Positions 32,141 through 44,235 of a DNA stretch of 64,000 nucleotides are shown here, in pieces. The stretch is from positions 17,306 to 81,305 of the forward strand of contig JACGCM010000447.1 in assembly GCA_014058105.1 (NCBI GenBank), written 5' to 3'. Positions within the stretch are counted from its first letter, which is position 1. The number at the start of each line of letters is the position of its first letter. Source of the stretch: Kingdonia uniflora (Eukaryota > Streptophyta > Magnoliopsida > Ranunculales > Circaeasteraceae). The notes beneath the pieces were generated by a model, which made no database searches, was not told where the DNA came from, and saw nothing but the letters and a program-made list of their open reading frames with translations. Both the position numbers and the translations under genes were made by a program.

Positions 32141-33480
32141 CCAACGTCCTGCCTGACGCTGCTGAGGGAGTGATGGATTTGCAAACTACTATGCAAACAG
32201 AAACTGAACGATGAATAAAACTAGAAAAACAGCTCGTCAGCATGCAAAGCACAATCAGAGCACTTCAAAATCAATTAGCAGCAAATTCGAGACCACAGAA
32301 CGCTCTACCTATAACCTTGAGGGTATCAGTCCATGATCGCTTGGGAAATCGAGGCAAAAGTCCTACACTTCTTCAAATTCTGCAAGAACCAGCTCTACCT
32401 CAGGGTCACGTCAATCTATAATTACCCGCTTGAGCGATAATCGATATGCAACAACAAGAGGAACAGAACAGAGAAAAACCTTAAATTTTGGTCTATAACC
32501 GCATGGGTGAAGCAATAGGAGAGCATAATCCACCAGGAGGAGAAACAACCAGATGAGCTGTCACGTCTCGACAACATCTCACTCTGGAACAGGTGGACAA
32601 ATGCATCATGGAGTTGCTAGATGCTTAAATACTCACTGGAAGAAACAACTATACTAAATTACAGAAGAGTCCACTTGCACAAGAGTTACTAGACGAGGAA
32701 GTACCCACCAGGTTTTCACAGTCTGAAGATTCAGAAATACAAAGGGGGAGATCCTGTGGAGCACATTCAAGAATTTCAAGATTCTTTAGAACTGCATTCG
32801 ACGTCCAACCACATCCTCTGCCGCCTCTTTCCGACCAGTTTAAAGGGCAAACCTCTGCGATGGTTTCACACACTCAATGAAGGATCTATCTTTACTTTCG
32901 AGCAACTTCGCGAACTATTTGTCAAGAATTATTCGCACAATAAAGACAAGGAGGAGAGTCTTTACTCTTTGTTTAGCTTCAAGCAGGAACCAGGAGAAAA
33001 ATTGGAGACATTCACCAGGAAGTTTTTCGGATTAGCTCGAAAAATTGACAACCTCGACAAGAAAATCACCATCTCCGCTTTCACCAATGCTCTACTCATG
33101 GATGGACGAGTCAAGGAGCACCGGGTCCTTAACAAGCAACTGACGTTAGAGGATATGATTGAGAAGGTCAATAAACTTTATTGACCCCGAACGACTGACA
33201 ACTTAGAAACTAAAACCTCAGTGCATCACTCTATCCACCAAAGACCATCTCAAAGAACGTGCTCACAACAACAGTAAAGACTATGGGGATGATAAGAAAT
33301 GCTTCATGTTCTATGATGATCGAGCATGCCAAGGGTGAAAGAAATCAATTCCGTGCATATCACAGTTAACAACTACTCTTACAAACTTATTCCCGCTGCT
33401 TCAAAAGGATGAACTCTTCAGAAATGCTAACACTATTCTCCCCATACAGGGAAAGCCGTAGTATATTCACCACCTAATTC
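32141..33480 (+). pseudogene. gag: Element B gag
   Basis: Starts without an ATG at LPDAAEGVMDLQTTMQ, aligned to residue 10 of element A gag. The conserved core is open at 32756-33184: VEHIQEFQDSLEL, LKGKPLRWFHTLNEGSIF and FVKNYSHNKDKEESLYSLFS. A TGA at 33182-33184 ends it. The zinc motif near 33445-33500 reads YIHHLIQHHDTERC-like in shifted frame, so the first cysteine is lost (tyrosine). Multiple stops in the N-terminal 200 codons. Confidence 0.8.
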
Positions 33481-34307
33481 AACACCATGACACGGAGCGG
33501 TGTTTCACACTGATATTTCTTCTCCAGAGTATATTTGTACATGGTCAAATGCTGGAGTATATTGTTGACATAAAAAGTTACTAAGATGGCAGCTACAAGA
33601 CTGACGCCACGATAGTCCAAGTTGGCGAAACAAATGAAGAAAAACACTTGTACTTCATCGAGACTCAGACAGTCAACAACTTCAACAGATCCAAACCTAG
33701 GCGCGTTGGATAATGCCATGATCTGACAATGGTAGACAAAGAAGCTCGTTTGTTGCCAAAATCTAGCAATCGACGAGTTGGGATTTCTTTCGAAGACTGT
33801 GACGTTCGTCACGTCAACTATCCATACCACGATGCTCTCGTCATCATGTTAAAGATGAAGAACATAGTTCTACATATGATGATGGTAGATACCGGCAGCA
33901 GCATCGAACTATTATTCCAGAGCCCAGTCGATCAAATGGGCTTAGGAGATAAAGTCTAACCGAGTGACATCAATGACTCTAGATTCAACGGCTCTAAGGA
34001 AGAGCGCGTGGGGAAAATCACACTTCCCATCACAGCCGGGCCAGTCATACTTGACGTAGTTTTTTACGTCATCAATGCCAAATCCCGTTATCTGGGCATC
34101 ATGGGATGACCATGGTTGCATAACGTGAAAGCTATTCCCTCCACATATCATCAGGCCTTATGATTCGACTGGAAAGGAGGGATCTACGAAATCAAAAGAA
34201 GCCAGAAATTGGCTCGAGCTTGCGATAATACTATTTCTATTGAAGTTGAGCCAGCTACAATAGCTCCTGCATAGCAATTACAGCAGTCAATTCTAGCAGA
34301 ACCTCAG
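33481..34307 (+). pseudogene. pol: Element B protease
   Basis: Sequence parallels element A: YLYFIETQTV-like leader, SNRRVGISFEDCDVRHVNYP, and active site MMVDTGSSIELLF with an intact DTG (open at 33729-33959). A TAA at 33957-33959 follows, then the C-terminal part (PWLHNVKAIPSTYHQ) in broken frames. The linker to the reverse transcriptase contains an in-frame stop near 34274. Confidence 0.8.
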
Positions 34308-35800
34308 TTGCCAAGCGTCGAACCAACAGAGTATGTCGAGATCAGTAGCGCGCAAAGCGAAACTCACATTGGAACTCTCTTGAGCACGAAGGAATGCCCA
34401 AATCTCATACAATTCCTCACAGATAACAGTGACGTCTTTGCATGGACATTTATTGAAATGCCAGGGATCGATCCAGCTATGGCATGCCACAAGCTAGAGC
34501 TGAAGGATAAAACAAAACCGGTCAAACAAAAGCAACAAACTCTAGCACCTAAACTGTGAGACAAAGTGAATAAGGAGTTCGACAAATTGATTGAGGTCGG
34601 TTTTATTCGTAAAACTATTTATCTGGACTGGATCTCGAACATTGTTGCAGCCCCAAAGAAGAATGGCAAGATCAGAGTCTGCGTTGATTTCACAGATCCC
34701 AACCGATACACTCCGAAAGATAGCTTTCCACTATCAATCATTAACCATCTACTCGATTCTACAGCAGGGCACGAGCTGCTCTCTATGTGGACGCTATATT
34801 AGGATATAATCAGATACTATTTTTTCCTGAAGATCAAGACAAGACTACGTTCATCACTGAACAAGGTCTATATTACTATAAAGTCATGCCTTTCGGCCTG
34901 AAAAATGCCAGCGCTACCTATCAGAGATTGATGACACAAATGTTCAAAGACCATCTCGATAAAACAATGGAGGTCTACATTGACGATATGCTCTACAAAA
35001 GTCTCAAGAAAGAGGACCATCCAGCAGATTTACAAACAACTTTTGAGATTTTGTGATCTTACAAGATGCAGTTAAATCCTAATAAATGCCAGTTCGGGGT
35101 ATAATCCAGAAAGTTTTTGGGACATCTAATTAGCAAAAGTGGCATTGAAGCTGGCCCATCACGCATACGAGCTCTCTTGGCTATGCCTTCACCAAAGACA
35201 AAAAAGAATGTTCAGAAGCTAACTGGGATGATTGTAGTACTCAATAGATTTGTATCTAAATCATGAGACTGATGTTGACCTTTATTCAATCTGTTAATAC
35301 AGGGTACATTACGTGAAAAACCAAAGAAAGATTCAGAGATCGAATGGATAAATAAATGTGAAGCGGCTTTCCTCGAACTCAAAAGTTATTTGGGCAAACC
35401 ACCAATTATGAGCACACCAGTAGATGGAGAAGAACATACAGTATACCTAGCCATCACAGATACATCTCTCCGCTCCGTTCTTCTCCGACTCGACGAAAAG
35501 ACTGAGAAACCAGTCTATTTTATTAGCAAGTCTCTGACTTCCGCTGAAACAAGATACACCAAGATCGAGAAGCTTCTTCTAGTTCTCCTCTATACATCAC
35601 ATAAATTGAAGCAGTATTTCCAACCTCATACTATTCGGGTCTTGATAAACTATCCACTCCGCGAAATCTTATCCAAGCGCAAAAAATCATGACGTATTCA
35701 GCAATGGTCAGTAACACTCGGGGAACACAATATATATTTCGAACCACGTCACTCCAAAAAAGGTCAAGTTGTAGTTGAATTTCTAGCAGACTATCCAGTA
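34308..35800 (+). pseudogene. pol: Element B reverse transcriptase and first RNase H
   Basis: 34308-34559 (FLTDNSDVFAWTFIEMPGID), 34566-34802 (KLIEVGFIRKTIYLDW, RVCVDFTDPNRYTPKD) and 34787-35056 (ILGYNQILFFPEDQDK, VMPFGLKNASATYQRLM, catalytic YIDDML) give the polymerase; the VDF block is intact here. The connection (KMQLNPNKCQFGV, GHLISKSGIEAGPSRI) carries stops. RNase H is at 35390-35692 (LAITDTSLRSVLLRLDEKTE, KPVYFISKSLTSAETRY). One stop or frameshift lies between each pair of segments. Confidence 0.85.
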
Positions 35801-36380
35801 GATGATCCGGATTGGGAAGAAGATTTTATTGGTAAAATAGATGAACCATTCATAGAACAGTCCGAAGATAAATCAGATTGGATAACAAAGAAAGGCTGGC
35901 AACTTTTGACTGACAGACCAGCCGGATCAGGAATTAGAATTGTCCTTATTACCCCTTCCAATGATCAGCTCGAAAAATCTATTCGCCTCAATTTTGAAGC
36001 AACCAATAATAAAGTAGAATATGATGCATTAATTTATGGCTTGGACATGGCATTTTCACTGGGCGTAACAGAGCTCTCTGCCTACATAGATTCATTACTA
36101 ATCGTCAACCATTGCACAGGCGTATATCAAACCAATGGGAGAATGGTCGACTATGCTGCTGCAGTGGTCGAACGAATGGACAAATTTCAGAAAATTTCTA
36201 TGGAGTACTTTCCATAGGGAGAAAATCAACATTCAGATGCGCTCGATTACCTTGCTGGTGTCCTTGGATCAGAAGATCGTTACTTAAAAATCAACATCAT
36301 TTCTAACCCCAACATTAATTCCATCATGTCCAACACCGTTAATACTGAGGGCAGCAAGGAGATCGAAGATGATTTGAGAT
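35801..36380 (+). pseudogene. pol: Element B second (archaeal-type) RNase H
   Basis: LLTDRPAGSGIRIVLITPSN shows that the DGS loop of the first catalytic aspartate is deleted in part (TDGSIGPARSG in element A). The rest follows: E in KVEYDALIYGLDMA, D in SAYIDSLLIVN, and the final helix SDALDYLAG-like after a stop at 36217. Dual RNase H supports the Tat assignment. Confidence 0.78.
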
Positions 36381-36419
36381 AGCCATTCATTTCATACATC
36401 GGACCTCAAAATAAATTTG

Positions 36420-37622
36420 ACGGTTCACTTCTAGAGGATCCTACAGAACGACAGAGATTAATTGACAATGCTCGAAGATATATTGTTCATGACAATCTCC
36501 TATACAAAATTTCAGTCACTGGTCCGTACCTTCTTTGTCTCTCTGACAAAGAAGCACAGTAGTTCTTGCACAATCTACACGAAGGCACGTGCGGATCCCA
36601 TGCAGCAGGACGTTCTCTTATAAACACAAATTTAACTCAAGGAATGTTTTTGCCTAAGATGAAAGCACAGACAATCAAATATGCTCGTAAATGTGATACT
36701 TGTCAACGGCATGGCCCTAAAATACGGGCTCCAGCACTCGAACTACATTCAAGCCAAGTCACTTGGCCATTCAGACGATGAGTGCTCGATCTCGTAGGAG
36801 AGTTTCCTCCAGCACCAGGAAAATGAAACATTTGTTGGTCGCTATAGATTACTTCACTAAATGGGTAGAAGCAGTCCTATTATACCAAACACGAGAAGAA
36901 GTAGGCATCAGATTTATATGGGAGAACATTATTATTTAGTTCGGCAGCCACATCTTATCAGAATTGATAATGGACCGCAGTTCGTTGGCTCCAAAATCGG
37001 GGAATTTCTCAATGAGCACAACATCATTCATTCCCCATCCAATCCTTATTATCCACAAGGAAACGGACAAGTTGAGATTACTAATCGAACTATTGTGAGC
37101 GGCGTCAAGAAGTGTTTAGGCGACAAAAAGGGTAACTGGGTGAACGAGCTACCACACGTACTCTAGGCCTGCCAAACAACTCCCAGAACAGTAACAGGCT
37201 GTACTCTATTCTTACTAGCCTACGTGTCTGAAGCCATCATTCCCACTCAATATCATCATCCAGTACATGATCACGTGATGATAGATGAAGAAAACAAATT
37301 TCAGATCGCATGCAATCTGAATTTGATCGCAGAAACACGTGAAAAATCCATTGTTAATCTGGGAAGATATCAACTTGCTTTGTCCCGATCCTATAACAAG
37401 CACGTTCAACACCGAGAATTCAAAGTTAAAGACCTCGTTCTCAGAGAAATCCCACAACATCGCAAAGTACTTAATGCTAGAAAGTTAGCAGACAATTGGG
37501 AATGTCCTTTTATCATAACTGACACAAGTGGTTTAGGATCCTATGATCTCAGTACACATGAAGGCATACCTATACATAATCCATGGAATACCCGCCGACG
37601 ATTGAAGCTGTATCGAAGATAG
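36420..37622 (+). pseudogene. pol: Element B integrase
   Basis: Zinc-binding region at 36566-36781: HNLHEGTCGSHAAGRSL and YARKCDTCQRHGP. A TGA at 36779-36781 precedes LDLVGEFP, with the first catalytic D. The second D is in RIDNGPQFVGSKIGEFLNE and the catalytic E in GNGQVEITNRT (36861-37166, one open frame), both intact. The C-terminal domain runs 37224-37622 (KVKDLVLREIPQHRKVLNAR) to a stop at 37620-37622. Premature stops separate three otherwise well-kept segments. Confidence 0.85.
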
Positions 37623-37713
37623 AAATAATGTAACATCATATATTACTTAATAAAGTATTTTTTCATCATCATCTCGCAAGTCTATTCAATTCAGCATTCT
37701 ACCTATCTCCGTA

Positions 37714-38545
37714 TGGTTCTCTCAGTTCGACCTATACTGGAGAATTACTACAACAATTACTGCAACATAGCTCTTCAAGTATACACGCTGTCCCGAGGGT
37801 CGCTTATTAAGTCAATCAATTCGACTTGGCTGAGACACGCTATACAGCTATTCAACATTCAATATATCTCATTACGGTCGCTTATTGATACGCTCAATTC
37901 GACCTGTAACTAAGACTTACAACATAGCTCTTCAGGTATACATGCTGTCTCGAGGGTCGCTTATTAAGTCAATCAATTCAACCTGACAGAGACACGCTAT
38001 ACAACTATTCAACATTCAATATATCTTATTACGGTTGCTTATTGATGCGCTCAATTTGACCTGTAACTGAGACCTACAACATAGCTCTTCAAGTATACAC
38101 GCTGTCCCGAGGGTCGCTTATTGAGTCAATCAATTCGACCTGGCAGAGACAAACTATACAGTTATTCAATATCCAATATTTCTCATTACAGTTGCTTATT
38201 GATACGCTCAATTTGACCTATAACTGGGACTTGCAGCATAGCTTTTCCAGTATCCAAGCTCTCCCGAGGGTCGCTTATTGCTTTGTTCAATTCGACCTGG
38301 CTGAGACTTGTCATACAGCTATTTAATATTCAATATTTCTCATCACGGTCGCTTATTGATGCACTCAATTTGACCTTTAACTGAGACATACATTATTATA
38401 TCAGCAAACAAACATCAATTTACGGTTGATTATTGACTTGTTCAATTCGATCTATACATAAGAGAATACAGCATTATTGCAATCATATATCCCGATATAT
38501 CTCCATATGATTGTTTATTGGCTTACCCAATTCGACCATACATAG
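37714..38545 (+). repeat. Tandem array of about 78-bp units, alternating as 157-bp dimers
   Basis: GGTCGCTTATTGA..NTCAATTCGACCTG or a close variant starts at 37798, 37876, 37955, 38033, 38112, 38190, 38269 and 38347, so the spacing alternates 78 and 79. Diverged edge units start at 37714, 38424 and about 38509. Odd and even units differ consistently (GAGGGTCGC versus TACGGTCGC context), making a 157-bp higher-order dimer. It sits just after integrase. Variable tandem arrays in this place are known for Tat/Ogre elements and can seed satellites. Confidence 0.85.
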
Positions 38546-38644
38546 AGATAACAAAACAAAGACTTTTTTCTAATCAACATTTGATATTTTTTCTATAGCA
38601 AAGACATATTTACACTCTGTCTGACTACAATATAAGCAATTTAA

Positions 38645-41600
38645 CTATCTTTCACACTTCAGGCGTACAACATTCAAACTTTCCCCAGGCCCAGACGAAA
38701 GTAAGGCAGGGAAAGGTATAGCAGTATCAACTACAGTAGGAGGCGCATTCAGCAGTTCCGTAATTCTCAGAATCAAATTATCTATATAACATAGCCGCGC
38801 TAGCTGCATATCATACTCCGAACCGTGCTCAGTTAAAGCAGCCAAGATCGCATCACGCTCTTGCCACAATTTCTTTACATCAACATGCAACATAGCCATA
38901 GTACACAATGTAGCATTATCTGCAGTCAACAACATAGCTTCAACAAGTTCGGTATTCACTTTGGCTAGCTCGTCCTCAAGATCCTTGCATCGATCTACCA
39001 GATACTCTTTCTCCTCCTGCAACAAAGCCCTATACTGCTTCCTCATCTGCACACTACAATCCATCTCCTGCATTATACGCCGCAACTTCTCATACAACCC
39101 CTAATAATACTCATTATCTTTATCCACTGCATCCACCAACCTTTGCAACTCCTTAAACTTCAGATCGAGCTCCTCATAAACCACATTACCTTATAAACAC
39201 TCTAGTTCCAAGGCTTACTTTGCCCGCTCTAGATCGGTGATCCGTGCGTTACACTTATTAATGGTTACGTTCAGCTCTTGATCTCTCTTTGTACGTGCTT
39301 CTTCGTTAGTTTTGGCACAGTCACTTTTCCTCTGACAAGAATCTCGAGCCTCACGCAAATTGCAGCACAACCTTTTTAGACGATCTCACATATTATGGAG
39401 TTCAGCATCTTGCTTCTTTAATAGATTCGCATTATTTCTTACTGCCGATTTATAATACAGCAGATCAGTCTTTTGTTATTCAATTGTACTTGACAGATCC
39501 AACACTTGTTGGTTCGCAGTCATGGTTTCCAATTTTTTCTTCCTTAAAGAATCTTTCCACAGTTCGGCTTCGTTATTAGCAGCCTGTATCTCTGTATCCT
39601 TACATGACAACTTTACAGTCACAACATTTAGCCGACTCTGCAGTTCCAACATATCAGTCTCCAGCTTTGAGTTCAACAAGGTCATATTTTCAACCGCCAA
39701 CGAACACTATTGTAATTCTGCAATCAGCTTATTATTTTATGCGGATAAAACAGACAGTTCGTTCTGTTTATTGACTTCAGCCTAGAAGAATAGATTACAA
39801 ATGACATACATCTATCAACAGATATTCATGCGAGCAAGACATATCATTCAAGCAAAATTTATTAAGATTTGATGTCATTTCTACAACTACATACACATAT
39901 CAACTACATTATGCAAAGCACAATTATATGCCACAATTCAATTGCCTTATGGCGGAACCCTACTAATGCTTACTTCTACTTGCAAAGGTTCATTAAAAAT
40001 TACGACCTCTTGATGACGTGTCTTATGCCGTTTGTGAGGTAACAGATCTTCAACCTCCTCCTCCTCAGACTCTTTATCTCGCGGTTTTGAGGTTGATGCT
40101 CCCCCACCCTCATTACCTTTTGCAAACCACATATTTTTAACCTTATCATTCTCTACTTCAACATCTTTACCACAGCTTGAGATATAGCGTCTAAATTTAT
40201 TCTCTACTCTCGCGAGCTCTCCTCCATAAAACTCGATCACATCGGCTATCTGATGTTCGTGATCTGCTTTACCAGCCCGTTTTCCCCGCTTTGGAGTAAG
40301 ATACCTCTTCGAACGCGATTGGGACACTTTAAGACATTTCTGCGTATCTAGTAAACGCACTTCTAATAACTTCACTCTCTTCTCCAAACTCTGCAATAAC
40401 TTATTACACTCTACCTTTTCCCTCTCTAGATACGCATTATGCTCCTTACATCGCTACAGTTCGTCACAAGTTTGCTACAAATCATTTTCTAATTGTGTCT
40501 GGACCCTTCTATCTTCCTTTTTTATAGTGAAGAATAGGATCCTCATCATTCTTTGCCCCTAGAAAAGTTAAGCTCATAAGGTAATGGACCTACACCACCC
40601 CATATGATGGATACACCAGCCCGAGCTGAACATCTTTTCGCCTACTATGATGATTACGCGCTTCTTGTGCTAAGAATTCTACCCGAGTTAGATCTGGCAC
40701 TAGACCTCCCTTAGTTAACAGTTCTAAATAGGCCTCCTTCAATCCCCGCTCACTATCTACTTTGACCTCAAAGTAAAGCGTCAAGGACAATAATGACCTT
40801 TGACACTTTAACTTATTACTTTCGTCTATGAACTGCTTATCCTTAAGGGATTTTCGGAGTAAGACAAACCTATCGCTCTCTTTCCATAAGACCTCATCCC
40901 TCTCAATTTTTATCTTCCCATATCTACATTAAAGTTTGAATAACTCTTTAAAAGTGTTATCAAAGTTAGACTTATGAAGACGTCTCTCATATTCAAGTTT
41001 ATTGTATACATGTTGAGTACGATTGATGGAATCCCTTGCTCAACTCAAGGCCTTCTCCATCTCGTTCACTTTTCCCCTCAAACGATCTACCTCCTACATG
41101 AAAATTATACATTCACCATCAAAATAACATATATCAATAGCAACCGTAAAAAATTCAAGTCTCAACAAAAATAGTTCTTTCATCAATACAAAGGAAAAAT
41201 TCGACCAGACAAGTCTCAAAACTATATTACAGCTACATAATCAAGAATTAGCTCCTGCTACCTCCTTGGTCGTATCATCAGCAACTGGAGAAGCTGGGGT
41301 CAGCTCAGAAGGTCGATCAGCCACTGGAGAGGGATCCTCCTCTGGGAAGATTATCTCACCATACTTCCCAGTAATAGTAAGATCGACATCATCTTTAGTC
41401 ACCCCCCAGGAGTAAAATGCTTGAATTAGATTATTTCGAGCAGCCAACACTTGGTTGAAAGTCTTCTTCGTAACAACTTCGATCTCTTTCTTCATCATAG
41501 CAGTTTCTACCTTGAACTGCTCCTTCAACACAACTTTCTCCTCTTCATCTGATCCGTCAACCGCTCAGACAATGCAGTTTTCTCTTTTTCAAACTATTCC

Positions 41601-43181
41601 CTCAGCACAGCTTTTTCTGTATCATGCTGCCGAACAAGATCCACACGGTCCTCATCACCTTCCATCAACACCTCAAAGGCCGATTCCCACGCAATAGAAA
41701 GTTGTGCCCCAAGTACAACATAGCAGAATTATCAATCAGATTGTTTCTCATATAGATAACCAAACAACAATATCAAACATACCTGCGACATGCCAGATTT
41801 AATTTTAGCACCCAGACATTTCGGATCATGCTTCGCCAGCTCCCGCGACTTCTGCCCCACCACACCAAGATCGAGATCTTTCAGAGAAGTTTGTTTAGGT
41901 TTTATCTCTTGCCTCAGCTTCTTCGCAGGAGTTGCCTCATTTACAGCAGCTTCCACCACCTCAGTTCCCAACTGTGCCGTCTGCACATGAGTTGTTTGCT
42001 CAGAAGGGGGCAATGCCTTTTTTCCTTAAGATCGTCTAGGTTGTATACTCGAAATACCCGCAGTACAGGCAGGAATCCCTATAACCCCCTCAAAAGTAGA
42101 ACCTGAAGTAGCCATAGCTCAATTTTGATAAGCTCGTTAAACTTTTGCAACTATTGAGTTCAGCCTTTTATCTCTACGGATACCTAACTCTCCAAGTACT
42201 TGGTTCAGTTCAGTTCCTTCCCAAGACACAACGTCGAACATACTAGATGTGTTAGCAATAATTTTTGGTTTAGGCTCTGCCAAATAAACAACAAACTATG
42301 TTAGCAGCTCGCAATAAGTTAAAAGACAAAGTACAGACAGAATGAATGCACATATTCTCGTTAAAATTCTTATATTTTAGCTTGAGCGCTGGTTCCCCAG
42401 GCACTTGCAAGTAATTATCCCTCGCCATCACAAGATGGTCGCACCAGGGTCTCTCAGCAAATTCAAAATCAAAGAATTTTGGCCTCGCCGAATCATTATA
42501 CAAGTATCCACTCTTCCGACCCTCCACATATTTCAACTTATAAAACTTCAGGACATCGTCCGCAATGAACTGCCTTGCAATATCACCATCTCTCAATTTC
42601 TTGTTAAGGGCTTTACAGACCCTCATTATCTTGAAAAAATTGCCATTTAATTGGGCAGGGCAACTCATTAGAGCATTCATTACCCCCTCTTGGAAAAAGG
42701 TTAAGGGAAAACTCGACCCATAAGCGACCTGGTTCAGATAGCAAAGGAACCCTTCCTCTACGACCTCCACACCAGTGCCGTTGTAATAAGCAATTTTTAC
42801 ATCATCTCCTATACCCATATTTATCTGCCATTGATCCAGGTAAGGCACTTGATAATGTTCTATCTTTCCATCTGGTCTCACCAGAGTCCTAAACCATAAC
42901 CCTTCATTCATCAGATAACGCCCCAATTTTTCATCCAAGTCTTTTTTATACTTCGAAAATGTCTTCCTTACGTCTACTTCAATGGGATACTTAAAGAATT
43001 CCCCAGTTTCAGCCCCCACTTCCAATCCCTCATTCACCTCAGAATGAACAACAACCGGCATATCAACCGCTATAGAACCCCTCACCTCTGAGTCATCCAT
43101 AGTCTTGCCTGACGACGATGATTCCTCACTACTGGAGGATACTACAACTTTACTTTTGGGTTTTGAATTTTTGGAACGCAT
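38645..43181 (-). pseudogene. Antisense gene 1 of element B: Transposase_28-like plus coiled coil
   Basis: The better copy. Exon 2 runs from ATG 43181 (MRSKNSKPKSKVVV) for about 275 intact codons: SSSSEESSSSG, GEFFKYPIEVDVRKTFSKY, LWFRTLVRPDGKIEHYQVPY, SSFPLTFFQEGVMNALMSCP then AQLNGNFFKIMRVCKALNKK, RPWCDHLVMARDNYLQVPGE. Codons after LKYKNFNEN are a retained intron whose donor is lost (GTAAGT to ATATGT). The next exon holds PPSEQTTHVQTAQLGTEVVE and ends GMSQ/GTATG. Later exons are coiled coil (41531-41241, 40790-40590, 40396-39947, 39700-39476, 39097-38645), with ESEEEEVEDLLPHKRHKTRH near 40040. Resemblance to Transposase_28 is by pattern only. Function unknown. Confidence 0.68.
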
Positions 43182-43527
43182 CTACCGCATACAGGAAAAG
43201 TCTATTCAAAGTTTTATAATAAAACAGGCCTCCTCCCTCAGCCATACCCAATAATTACTAGCCTACCAAGCAGTTTAAACATGCAACTACATCTACCATG
43301 ACAAACAATAAGCACACTTTTAACAAACAAAAAAACCCGGTAGAAACAGAATTACTAACCTGTACTAGAAGAGCATCAGTCGCCGTTTTCGGTTACCATC
43401 TTCACTTCAGAAGGCAAAACGTCAGTTTTCCTTGCAAGATTATAGTATAACGGTGGACTACATTCAAAATTTGATGAGTTTCTCTTTCTGCAACTAAGTA
43501 TGGTTTGTGAGAAGGAGAAAGATGAGA

Positions 43528-43576
43528 TTTTATATTATCCCTCGGTTTCTGATATGGCCGCCCTTTGGGACACGTG
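43528..43576 (-). promoter_or_regulatory. Putative promoter of antisense gene 1 in element B
   Basis: On the minus strand CACGTG (43576-43571, within GACACGTGTC) is followed after 36 bases by TATAAAA (in ATAATATAAAA, 43538-43528). The 5' exon end is at 43360 and the intron ends at the ATG. The same two boxes with the same gap occur in element A. Confidence 0.5.
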
Positions 43577-43977
43577 TCAGCATCATCTCTCCTTGCAGAC
43601 ACGTCTTTTTGTTTACCTTCATAATGATTTATGGAGTAACGTGTTTAGCTATCACGTCTGTCTCTCTCCTCTGACATTATTAATTCCAAGGACTCATTGC
43701 CCTAGAAGATATGTACAGATCATGTAGCACGATCACTTTCGTACAGCAACAACCTTCTGCGGCTATACGATCCTGCTACACTATTTATAACATGATTTCC
43801 AGTTCAAAACCCTAGTACAACTTTTACAGCTGTCACTTACCTTATTTTTGATCTAACAGAAGCATAAAATTAGCAATAAATCCTGCTTCAATTATACTTC
43901 ATCCGACCAATATCACAGATACTAAAAGTGATGGCAAGATGACCTCAAACAAAAACAAATCATTTTATTAGGGTCAA

Positions 43978-44235
43978 TCATCCCACCTTACATATAATTA
44001 CAGATGGATGGTACTGTTTACCACATGAAAAGATTTCTCCACCAGCAGCTCTCTCATTCTCTTTAGCAAGCTTATCCAGTGTGATTTCTCGAACTGCTGC
44101 CTCACGTAGCTCTACATCTAGCAGAAGTTCGCAAAATGCCCCATATCGGAAGCGGCGACCAAGGTCCTCACCATAATCATAATTGCTCAAATTGACTATG
44201 ATGATACTCTCACAATAAGAACGTATATAGAACAC
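43978..44235 (-). other. Short antisense ORF in element B, partly shared with element A
   Basis: 85 codons including LREAAVREITLDKLAKENER. LDKLAKE and the nucleotide sequence after it match element A at about 15230-15350, but the first half does not align well. It may be a second exon of the small antisense gene or non-coding sequence. No domain recognised. Confidence 0.3.

Noticed and set aside
37714..38545. Regular repeats as a CRISPR array
   Set aside because: Units are contiguous 78-79-bp monomers without constant repeats and unique spacers, in a plant retroelement 3' UTR.
42270..42360. C-terminal end of the open frame that starts at 43181 (..FNLLRAANIVCC..)
   Set aside because: It is intron read-through. 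The same stretch in element A lies between a good donor and acceptor (16961-17039).
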